From: JBAXAM01 sp964213355
GTDB taxonomy: Bacteria; Pseudomonadota; Gammaproteobacteria; UBA9339
NCBI GenBank assembly: GCA_964213355.1
Contig: CAXOVY010000030.1
Coordinates: forward strand, 62,001 to 126,000
Direction: 5' to 3'
Length of the DNA stretch: 64,000 bases
Part shown: piece by piece, positions 16,511 to 23,631 of the stretch
Layout of the letters: every line of letters starts with the position of its first letter
Position numbering within the stretch: position 1 is the stretch's first letter
Translations under genes and position numbers: made by a program
Notes under the pieces: model-generated
Databases searched by the model: none
Seen by the model: the letters and a program-made list of their open reading frames with translations, nothing else
Told to the model about the DNA's origin: nothing

Positions 16511-17370
16511 AGTTCCCTATAATCTTCATGATACGTATTAACTCTTTTTAACCAACCAGTCAACCATCTTTCCTCATTCACTTTGCGCGCTCGCGGTGCA
16601 GATGCGACACGGTGCTTTAATACTTTGCTTGCAGCCCAAGCGTATGCTGCATTAGGTGTTAAATTCTTTGGTGCATACTGCATTTCTCTAAGTACTTGTA
16701 GCAAACCCCAACCAGGAAAACGCTCAGGAGATGGCTCTTTATAAGCCAAAATTCCATCACCTTTGAAATTAACGTAATCAACTAAAGCATAAATACCAGT
16801 TGGTGTTTGCACTAACTGTTCAATTTCACGCCGAATATTTGGGCGCTCCCTAGCAGGAGCAAGCTCTAATATTTGTGGCAACACTGTTTCTAAGCGATAA
16901 ATCAAATACTGCGCTTGCTCAGGTATAGTGTTTATTAAAAATTGTCGCAACTCCCGCAACCGCGGTTCGTTATTTTGTATAGCACACAAAAATTCTTCTC
17001 GTGATTGCCAAGGACATGCTGGAATATTTGGTTTATCCAACCACCTTAGTACAACGACATGGCGCGCATGCATATATTGCATCAATTTTGGAAAACTCTC
17101 TTCGAAAATATCTTGTTTTCCTGCTGGATACCAAATGCAATGACCAATACCTAAAGAAGCAAAATTTTCGCCTTTATTCCAACTTGTTAAACCAGAAATT
17201 TTACCATCACACTCGTTCTGCCAAATTTTCTTGCCTATCGCCTTCGCACCTTCTGATGATAAAAGCGGCATAATTTTTATCGTTGTGGTTTTTGCAAAAG
17301 AACTGTTAATAAAGGCAAAAGAAACCAATATTAAAAATAATTTTATTAAATATTTTTTATATTGTCTCAT
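16507..17370 (-). CDS. Exported lysozyme-like protein of unknown specificity
   Basis: 287 residues with a signal peptide ending near SSFA. The conserved region (about 40-90) reads GKKIWQNECDGKISGLTSWN and then LGIGHCIWYP, resembling the Glu-plus-GIGH arrangement of lysozyme-like hydrolases. Similar uncharacterised proteins occur in several gammaproteobacteria. Being first in a unit with nagX and the GH3 glucosaminidase, it may start glycan-strand cleavage whose products the others process. The enzymatic role is inference. No ribosome site is obvious at the start. Confidence 0.6.
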   Translation of the reverse strand: MRQYKKYLIKLFLILVSFAFINSSFAKTTTIKIMPLLSSEGAKAIGKKIWQNECDGKISGLTSWNKGENFASLGIGHCIWYPAGKQDIFEESFPKLMQYMHARHVVVLRWLDKPNIPACPWQSREEFLCAIQNNEPRLRELRQFLINTIPEQAQYLIYRLETVLPQILELAPARERPNIRREIEQLVQTPTGIYALVDYVNFKGDGILAYKEPSPERFPGWGLLQVLREMQYAPKNLTPNAAYAWAASKVLKHRVASAPRARKVNEERWLTGWLKRVNTYHEDYREL

Positions 17371-17492
17371 AAGTTATTTTAACGCAATCTTTGAGTGCTA
17401 GCACATCCAAATATCTTAGTATAAACTCCCATGCATATGGTTACCATTAAAAAAACAGTAACACAATTTTTTATTATAAGGGGGTAATTACA

Positions 17493-18125
17493 ATGACTAC
17501 TGTAGCATCCACTTACGCTAGTAAAAATCTTACGCCCTTACCGGAATATGTTGTATTTGATCCAGCAAAAGACAAAGATGTTCCAAAAATTTACAGGACA
17601 ATTGCTAAACCTCTTTCTTTTCCATTAAGCGCAGCGGACGAAAAAGATGTTAGTTTACTAACAGCTAAATTTGATGGAGAAACAAATTGTGCTGGTCTTG
17701 CCGCTCCCCAAATAGGAATCTCTAAAGCAATAATTATTTTTTCCGTCCCAGATAATGATCCTGAGTTAAAAAAAAGGCGTCCCGATTTGACAGATACCAT
17801 ACCCAAAACAATATGGATCAATCCTAAATATGAAGGCATTGAAAGTTTTGGTTATAATGAGGACTATGAGGCTTGTTTTTCAATTAAAAGCTATGCAGGC
17901 TCTGTTACTCGCTATAAAAAAATATCTTACGAAACCTATACACTCATGGGACAGTTGGTAAAGGGAACAACAGAAGGTTTTCTTGCAAGGCTCATTCAAC
18001 ATGAAATCGATCATTTAAATGGTATTCTTTGGATTGACAAAGTAGATCCTAACAAACTCATATCGCTCGATGAATATCGCCGCATGAGACAGCCACAACT
18101 AGAACAAGCAAAAACCGAAATATAG
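17493..18125 (+). CDS. def: Peptide deformylase
   Basis: Removes the N-formyl group from nascent proteins. Three metal-site motifs are present: GLAAPQIG, EACFS (usual form EGCLS; the metal-binding Cys is kept) and HEIDHLNG. 210 residues, slightly long, with an extra N-terminal 20-30 residues. A strong ribosome site (AAGGGGG) lies upstream of the ATG. It is not next to fmt as the housekeeping copy usually is, and motif 2 is divergent, so it may be an additional deformylase. Confidence 0.9.
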   Translation: MTTVASTYASKNLTPLPEYVVFDPAKDKDVPKIYRTIAKPLSFPLSAADEKDVSLLTAKFDGETNCAGLAAPQIGISKAIIIFSVPDNDPELKKRRPDLTDTIPKTIWINPKYEGIESFGYNEDYEACFSIKSYAGSVTRYKKISYETYTLMGQLVKGTTEGFLARLIQHEIDHLNGILWIDKVDPNKLISLDEYRRMRQPQLEQAKTEI

Positions 18126-18174
18126 CGCTGCCAAGTTAAATTTTCCGCTAAAAACATCATAGTCGCGTTTGTAA

Positions 18175-18203
18175 GTGACGATATCACGATACTCCGTTAT
18201 AAT
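18175..18203 (+). promoter_or_regulatory. Sigma70-type promoter of the suf genes
   Basis: GTGACG (18175-18180), a 17-base spacer and a perfect TATAAT (18198-18203), 29 bp before the sufD start. It lies in the 107-bp gap after the deformylase gene and makes sufD the first gene of its transcript. Confidence 0.65.
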
Positions 18204-18232
18204 CGCATTAAAAGAAATTAAAACGAACCAAA

Positions 18233-19180
18233 ATGTCAAGCTTAGATAAAAATTACATTAATAAACTCAAATTGCCCTGCACCGATACTTTGGTAATACT
18301 CAACGGCATTTACCAAGAAAAATTATCTGACAAATGTGATAAATTAATTTTCAACGAACAGACTTTTAAAGCCCCAAAAAACACCAAAATAGAAAAACCA
18401 ATCCATTTACTGTTTTTAACTTCGAAGGATTGTAACCACACCATTAATATCATCGCAGAAGAAAACAGTTGCTTTACTCTTATAGAAGAACATGCTGGCT
18501 TAAAAAGCCATAGCTACGCAAACAACATCAAAATCAATATTACCGCAAAAAAGAGCAGCGAAATCACTTATTATAAATTGCAAACTGAAAACAGCATTAG
18601 CACTCACCACGCACAAACCACTATAAAACAAAAGCAAAACAGTAAGATTAGCAGTGGTTTTATTGGCAGGGGTGCCAAATTTTCGCAAGATAGTTTGCAG
18701 GTTGAACTTATTGAAAAAAATGCCGCCTACAACGCCATCGGAATTATTGCGTTGTACGGAGCCCAAACTTTAAACTATAAAATATGCATCAAGCATTTAG
18801 CGCCAAATTGCAGTAGCAATGTCTTATTCAAAGGACTTATCAATGATGGCGCTACTGGTGGTTTTGACTGCCTCGTAGTAGTACACCCAAATGCCATAAA
18901 AACCGAAACCCATGTAACCAATAAAAATCTGCTGCTCTCAGAACTAGCAACAATGAATACTGCACCAGCACTTGAAATTTACACCGACGATGTTATTTGC
19001 ACTCACGGCGCAACTGTGGGTCAACTTGACCAAGAAGCATTGTTTTATTTACGCTCCCGCGGACTTGCAGAAAATAAAGCCACGCGATTATTAACCACTG
19101 CCTTTGCTCAAGAAATCATTGATCAATTTGCCGCATTTTGTCGGCCTAAAATTACCTTGGATACTGCTTATGAACACTAA
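18233..19180 (+). CDS. sufD: Fe-S cluster assembly protein SufD (short form)
   Basis: Partner of SufB and SufC in the SufBCD scaffold that builds Fe-S clusters in the cytoplasm. The C-terminal signature TDDVICTHGATVGQLDQEAL followed by FYLRSRG is clear, including the conserved His. At 315 residues it is about 100 shorter than E. coli SufD (423), mostly at the N-terminus; the beta-helix core is kept. It begins a unit sufD-sufS-sufU-sufT. sufB and sufC are not beside it, and a promoter lies directly upstream. The last 11 bp overlap the sufS start. Confidence 0.88.
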   Translation: MSSLDKNYINKLKLPCTDTLVILNGIYQEKLSDKCDKLIFNEQTFKAPKNTKIEKPIHLLFLTSKDCNHTINIIAEENSCFTLIEEHAGLKSHSYANNIKINITAKKSSEITYYKLQTENSISTHHAQTTIKQKQNSKISSGFIGRGAKFSQDSLQVELIEKNAAYNAIGIIALYGAQTLNYKICIKHLAPNCSSNVLFKGLINDGATGGFDCLVVVHPNAIKTETHVTNKNLLLSELATMNTAPALEIYTDDVICTHGATVGQLDQEALFYLRSRGLAENKATRLLTTAFAQEIIDQFAAFCRPKITLDTAYEH

Positions 19181-20390
19181 GATACGAGAACAATTTCCGA
19201 TTTTACAAGAAAAAGTTCAAAGCAAACCATTAGTCTACCTTGATAACGCTGCCACCAGCCAAAAACCTCGCTGTGTTATTGAGGCTATGGATCATTTTTA
19301 TTTTCGTGACAATTCAAACATACATCGCGGCGTACATACATTGGCTGAACGCGCTACTAGAAGCTACGAACAATCTCGGAAAAAAGTTCAAAGATTCATC
19401 AACGCAAAAAACTCTGCCGAAATTATTTTTGTTCGCGGCACCACGGAGGCAATAAACTTAGTGGCACAAAGCTATGGTCGCAAAAATTTTCATGCGGATG
19501 ATGAAGTTATCATTAGCACTATGGAGCATCATTCCAATATCGTACCGTGGCAACTGATTTGTGAACAAATCGGTGCGAAGCTACAGGTAGTAAAAATTCG
19601 TAAAAATGGCGAACTTGACCTTGATCACTACGAAATGCTTTTAAACAATCGCACTAAAATGGTTGCAATTACACACGTCTCAAATACTCTAGGCACCATT
19701 AACCCAATTAAAAAAATTATAACTCTCGCACATGCGCACAACATTCCCGTGCTAATTGACGGAGCCCAAGCGGTACCACACATGCAAATTGATGTTCAAA
19801 ATTTAGATTGTGACTTCTATGCTTTTTCTGCACATAAAATGTATGGGCCAACCGGAGTTGGGGTTTTGTATGGCAAGGAAACATTTCTTGATGCTATGCC
19901 CCCATACCAAGGAGGGGGCGACATGATTAAAAAAGTAACTTTTGAGAAAACTGAATATGGCAATCTGCCGCATAAATTCGAAGCAGGCACCCAAAATATT
20001 GCCGGTGTAATCGGTCTTGGCGCGGCAATCGATTTTTTGAATTCGGTTGGAATGGACAAAATATCTCAACATGAAAAAAACTTACTAAACTATGCCAATA
20101 AAATATTAGCTGAAATCAAAAAGTTAAGAATTATTGGTAATACATTAGATAAAGTTGGTGTAATCTCTTTCGTTTTAGACAAAGTTCATCCACATGACAT
20201 TGCAACGGTGCTTGATACTGAAGGAGTTGCAGTTCGAGCGGGCCACCATTGCACTATGCCACTTATGGATTTTTATAATATTCCAGCCACCACAAGAGTT
20301 TCATTTGGGGTATATAATACTGAAAAAGAAATTGATATATTTGCTACTGCTATCAATAAAGTTAAAAAAATCTTGCGCATTAAGGATTGA
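19170..20390 (+). CDS. sufS: Cysteine desulfurase SufS
   Basis: PLP enzyme (class V aminotransferase fold) that takes sulfur from cysteine for Fe-S assembly. The PLP lysine lies in FSAHKMYGPTGVG (near K223), and the persulfide-carrying cysteine in RAGHHCTMPLM (near C361). The group II SufS pattern fits, not IscS. I chose the ATG at 19170, giving MNTKIREQFPILQ and 406 residues, the normal length. An upstream in-frame ATG at 19104 lies inside sufD and would add 22 unlikely residues. It overlaps sufD by 11 bp. Confidence 0.95.
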   Translation: MNTKIREQFPILQEKVQSKPLVYLDNAATSQKPRCVIEAMDHFYFRDNSNIHRGVHTLAERATRSYEQSRKKVQRFINAKNSAEIIFVRGTTEAINLVAQSYGRKNFHADDEVIISTMEHHSNIVPWQLICEQIGAKLQVVKIRKNGELDLDHYEMLLNNRTKMVAITHVSNTLGTINPIKKIITLAHAHNIPVLIDGAQAVPHMQIDVQNLDCDFYAFSAHKMYGPTGVGVLYGKETFLDAMPPYQGGGDMIKKVTFEKTEYGNLPHKFEAGTQNIAGVIGLGAAIDFLNSVGMDKISQHEKNLLNYANKILAEIKKLRIIGNTLDKVGVISFVLDKVHPHDIATVLDTEGVAVRAGHHCTMPLMDFYNIPATTRVSFGVYNTEKEIDIFATAINKVKKILRIKD

Positions 20391-20392
20391 AC

Positions 20393-20839
20393 ATGTCTGA
20401 CCTAGAAGACTTATATCAACAAGTAATTATTGACCACAGCCAACATCCGCATAACTTTTGCACACTCAAGCATCCGAGCTGTAGCAAAGAAGGCTATAAT
20501 CCACTTTGCGGCGACAAACTCACGCTTTACGTCAACGAAAAAAATGGCATCATCACAGACATATGCTTTCAAGGATCGGGATGTGCGATCTCGACCGCAT
20601 CTGCATCACTAATGAGTGACGCTGTCAAAGGTAAGACTATTGCAGAAGCATTAGAGTTGTTCGATGAATTTCAAAAACTGATCACTACAGGCAAAAATAC
20701 AAAATCAGAAAAACTAGGCAAACTTGCGGTGCTTGCTGGTGTGTCTGAATTCCCCATGCGCGTTAAATGTGCTACTTTACCGTGGCACACATTAAAAGCT
20801 GCTTTAATAAAGGATCCTCACATAATTTCTACCGAATAA
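20393..20839 (+). CDS. sufU: SufU/IscU-like Fe-S scaffold or sulfur-transfer protein
   Basis: NifU N-terminal/IscU fold with the three cysteines in NPLCGDKL, GSGCAISTASASLM and VKCATLPWH. The insert between the second and third cysteines is of SufU type. About 148 residues. The ATG at 20393 follows sufS by 2 bp and has an AAGGA site; a TTG at 20387 is less likely. In SufU systems the protein accepts sulfur from SufS. Its presence in place of SufE fits with the SufS neighbour. Confidence 0.9.
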   Translation: MSDLEDLYQQVIIDHSQHPHNFCTLKHPSCSKEGYNPLCGDKLTLYVNEKNGIITDICFQGSGCAISTASASLMSDAVKGKTIAEALELFDEFQKLITTGKNTKSEKLGKLAVLAGVSEFPMRVKCATLPWHTLKAALIKDPHIISTE

Positions 20840-20841
20840 TT

Positions 20842-21381
20842 ATGATAGAGCAAGAAACCATAAAATTAACTCGTGACGTAACTGTGGTTTTAGTTCCACT
20901 TGGAAGTTTAATTACCCTACCCAAAAACACTGAGGTCACTATCATGCAATCTCTTGGTGGAACTTATACCATAACTACACCTGGATCAATGTATCGTCTG
21001 GAAAACAAAGACGCAGATGCCTTAGGCAAAACACACCTAACCTTTACCTTAGCCGAAAACGAAAACATCGCACTTGAAGACAAAATCTGGAATGTACTAC
21101 GCACTTGTTACGACCCTGAAATTCCAGTCAATATCGTTGATCTTGGATTAATTTATGGTATTGACATCGCGCCAAACGCTGATAACAAATCCAATGTTAT
21201 TATCCGCATGACACTCACTGCTCCAGGTTGCGGCATGGGGCCAATTATTACAGCAGATGCCAAAGAAAAAGTCTTGAGCTTGCCTGAAGTAAGCTCAGTT
21301 GAAATTGAGCTAATCTTCGACCCACCATGGGATCGATCCATGATGTCGGATCAGGCGAAGTTAGAATTGGGATTGTTTTAA
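20842..21381 (+). CDS. sufT: Fe-S assembly protein SufT (DUF59/MIP18 family)
   Basis: The C-terminal half is a MIP18/DUF59 domain with DPEIPVNIVDLGLIYGI and the reactive-Cys motif TLTAPGCGMGP. The N-terminal half (about 1-75) matches the extension specific to SufT proteins. SufT helps mature Fe-S proteins. The ATG at 20842 starts 2 bp after the sufU stop; earlier in-frame codons lie inside sufU. 179 residues, the normal size. Confidence 0.9.
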   Translation: MIEQETIKLTRDVTVVLVPLGSLITLPKNTEVTIMQSLGGTYTITTPGSMYRLENKDADALGKTHLTFTLAENENIALEDKIWNVLRTCYDPEIPVNIVDLGLIYGIDIAPNADNKSNVIIRMTLTAPGCGMGPIITADAKEKVLSLPEVSSVEIELIFDPPWDRSMMSDQAKLELGLF

Positions 21382-21439
21382 TAACCTGCATTTCATGCTA
21401 CAATTTTCCACATGTTAATCACACACGGAGTTAAAACTT

Positions 21440-21922
21440 ATGCCAACTTTTGATATTGTTTCTAAAATTGATCAACATGAAGCAACTAATGCAATTGACC
21501 AAGCTAATCGTGAAGTCAAAAATCGTTTTGATTTCAAAGATACAAATGCGCATTTCGAGCTTAAAGAAAACGTCATTACTTTAATTGCGCCAAATGCCTT
21601 CCAACTCCAACAAATGCAACAAATCCTAGAACCGAAGCTAGTTAAGCGTGGAATTGATTTAAACTGCTTAGATCGTAAAGAAATTCTGGAAAGTCTACAT
21701 GAGGCAAGACAAGAAATAACAATCAAACACGGTATCGATCACGATATTGGTAAAAAAATTAATAAACTCATTAAAGACTCGCAGCTAAAAGTTCAATCAA
21801 GCGTTATGGGAGATCATGTTCGTGTTACTGCTAAAAAGCGCGATGATCTACAAGAAGTAATGTCTATTTTACGTAAAGAAGAACTGGGCATACCACTGCA
21901 ATTTGAAAATTTTCGGGATTAG
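21440..21922 (+). CDS. yajQ: YajQ family nucleotide-binding protein
   Basis: 160 residues, starting MPTFDIVSKIDQHEATNAID with NRFDFKD, typical of YajQ (DUF520). The family binds nucleotides, and a Xanthomonas member binds cyclic di-GMP. A GGAG ribosome site precedes the start. Its stop overlaps the stop of the convergent sodB gene by 4 bp, so there is no room for a dedicated terminator between them. Confidence 0.95.
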   Translation: MPTFDIVSKIDQHEATNAIDQANREVKNRFDFKDTNAHFELKENVITLIAPNAFQLQQMQQILEPKLVKRGIDLNCLDRKEILESLHEARQEITIKHGIDHDIGKKINKLIKDSQLKVQSSVMGDHVRVTAKKRDDLQEVMSILRKEELGIPLQFENFRD

Positions 21923-22500
21923 GTAGTTAAATTTTGGTTAACAAAACTCCAATTTACAACATGCCAAAAAGCTTCCAAATATTTAGCACGGGCATTATGA
22001 TAATCTATATAATAAGCATGTTCCCACACATCACAAGTAAGCAGCGGTGTTTGTCCAGATGTTAATGGATTTCCAGCATTGCCAGTAGAGGTTATTAATA
22101 AATTACCATCTGCATCTTTTACTAACCACACCCAACCAGAGCCAAATAAGCCCAAAGATGCTTTAGTAAAATCTTCTTTAAACTTTTCGAGTGCGCCGAA
22201 AGTTTTATTAATTGCTACTATTAACTCCGCCGGCAATTGCTCATCGTTACCATGCTGCAAACAATTCCAATAAAAAGTATGATTCCAAATCTGAGCTGCA
22301 TTGTTAAAAATAGCACTGGAAGATGTTTTTACAATTTCAGGTAGGGCTTTATCTTCGAACTGGGTGCCAATAATCAATTTATTCAGATTATCAACATAAG
22401 TTTTATGGTGGCGCCCATAATGGAAATCGATAGTTTCTTCGGAAATATATGGAATCAAATCATTCTTTGTAAAAGGTAAAGTGGGGAGTTCGTGAATCAT
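21919..22500 (-). CDS. sodB: Superoxide dismutase, Fe type
   Basis: Dismutates superoxide in the cytoplasm. Metal ligands are seen in the HYGRHH region, in NHTFYW, and in DVWEHAYYIDYHNARAKYLE. The motif AAQIWNHTFYW, with Gln in the active site, marks the iron type. 193 residues, normal length. It lies 16 bp downstream of prs on the same strand, so it may be read from the tRNA-Gln/prs transcript. Confidence 0.96.
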   Translation of the reverse strand: MIHELPTLPFTKNDLIPYISEETIDFHYGRHHKTYVDNLNKLIIGTQFEDKALPEIVKTSSSAIFNNAAQIWNHTFYWNCLQHGNDEQLPAELIVAINKTFGALEKFKEDFTKASLGLFGSGWVWLVKDADGNLLITSTGNAGNPLTSGQTPLLTCDVWEHAYYIDYHNARAKYLEAFWHVVNWSFVNQNLTT

Positions 22501-22516
22501 TTTTTAATCCTCCATA

Positions 22517-23455
22517 TCAATCTGGAAACATTGAACTTACTGAACCCTTATTATCTACACGACGAATTGTTTCCGCTAAAATCTGGCTAATACTTAATTG
22601 ACGAATTTTCCCGCAGTTTATAGCTTCTTGATTAAGCGGAATAGTATCAGTTATCACTACCTCAGCTATCTCGGATTTTTCGATATTCTCAATTGCATTG
22701 CCAGATAAAACTGGATGCGTACCATAGGCAGTCACCGATCGCGCTCCTTTGCTTTTCAAAGCTTTTGCTGCCTGACAAATAGTTCCAGCAGTATCGATAA
22801 TATCATCAACAATCACACAATCGCGATCTTCAACATCACCAATAATATGCATAACTTCTACTTGATTACGCTTGTGTCGTCGTTTATCAATAATTGCTAG
22901 ATCTGAATCATTTAATCTCTTGGCTACTGCTCGCGCACGCACAACACCACCAACATCTGGTGATACAACAATCATATCTTTAAAATTTTTCTTCTTAATA
23001 TCTTCAAACATTACTGGCGTACCATAAACGTTATCAACTGGAATAGAGAAAAACCCCTGAATTTGGTCGGCATGCAAATCAATAGTAATTACACGTGTAA
23101 TACCAGCAGCTACCATAATATCTGCCACAACTTTGGCACTAATCGGCACTCTTGAAGAACGCACACGTCGATCCTGGCGGGCATAACCAAAATATGGAAC
23201 TACTGCTGTAATATTTGCAGCAGAAGCACGACGCATTGCATCTGCCATAATAACCAATTCCATTAAGTTATTGTTGGTTGGCGCTGAGGTTGGCTGAATA
23301 ATAAAGATATCTTGGCCACGCACATTTTCCATAATCTCTACCAAAGTTTCGCCATCGGTAAAACTACCAACAACGGCTTTACCAATAGCTACCTGTAGGT
23401 GTTCTGCTACTTTATTTGATAGAGTAACATTTGCATTGCCGGTGAATAGTTTCAT
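22517..23455 (-). CDS. prs: Ribose-phosphate pyrophosphokinase
   Basis: Makes PRPP for nucleotide, NAD, His and Trp synthesis. Family motifs: FGYARQDRR, VVSPDVGGVVRARAVAKRL and the PRPP loop DCVIVDDIIDTAGT. 312 residues, normal. It follows tRNA-Gln by 33 bp without a terminator. The tRNA-Gln-prs order is also known from Pseudomonas (ispE-tRNA-Gln-prs-rplY-pth), but here ispE, rplY and pth are absent. Confidence 0.97.
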   Translation of the reverse strand: MKLFTGNANVTLSNKVAEHLQVAIGKAVVGSFTDGETLVEIMENVRGQDIFIIQPTSAPTNNNLMELVIMADAMRRASAANITAVVPYFGYARQDRRVRSSRVPISAKVVADIMVAAGITRVITIDLHADQIQGFFSIPVDNVYGTPVMFEDIKKKNFKDMIVVSPDVGGVVRARAVAKRLNDSDLAIIDKRRHKRNQVEVMHIIGDVEDRDCVIVDDIIDTAGTICQAAKALKSKGARSVTAYGTHPVLSGNAIENIEKSEIAEVVITDTIPLNQEAINCGKIRQLSISQILAETIRRVDNKGSVSSMFPD

Positions 23456-23488
23456 TTGTAATTTACTCCATAGGAAAGCAGCGATTTT

Positions 23489-23564
23489 TGGCTGGGGCGC
23501 CAGGACTCGAACCTGGGAATGCTGGAATCAAAATCCAGTGCCTTACCAACTTGGCGACGCCCCA
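23489..23564 (-). tRNA. tRNA-Gln (anticodon TTG)
   Basis: 76 bases including an encoded CCA end. The acceptor stem TGGGGCG/CGCCCCA, anticodon stem CTGGA/TCCAG around the loop TTTTGAT (anticodon TTG) and a standard T-arm GGTTCGAGTCC are visible. It lies directly before prs on the same strand. Confidence 0.97.
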
Positions 23565-23602
23565 AAAAACAGTTTAATGTCAAAACATTATTACCTTTTT
23601 CT

Positions 23603-23631
23603 ATTCTGCAGATTGGGCTCGCGTGTGTCAA
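23603..23631 (-). promoter_or_regulatory. Sigma70-type promoter for tRNA-Gln and prs
   Basis: On the minus strand a perfect TTGACA (23626-23631) is followed by a 17-base spacer and CAGAAT (23603-23608), about 40 bp before the tRNA. The -35 box overlaps the mnmG stop region. Confidence 0.55.

Noticed and set aside
17391..17422. CIRCE-like or promoter element upstream of the deformylase gene (TTGAGTGCTAGCAC)
   Set aside because: It lacks the spaced inverted repeat of CIRCE, and no -10 box is found at proper spacing.
19104..19169. 22-residue N-terminal extension of SufS
   Set aside because: It lies inside sufD, and the ATG at 19170 gives the usual SufS start.
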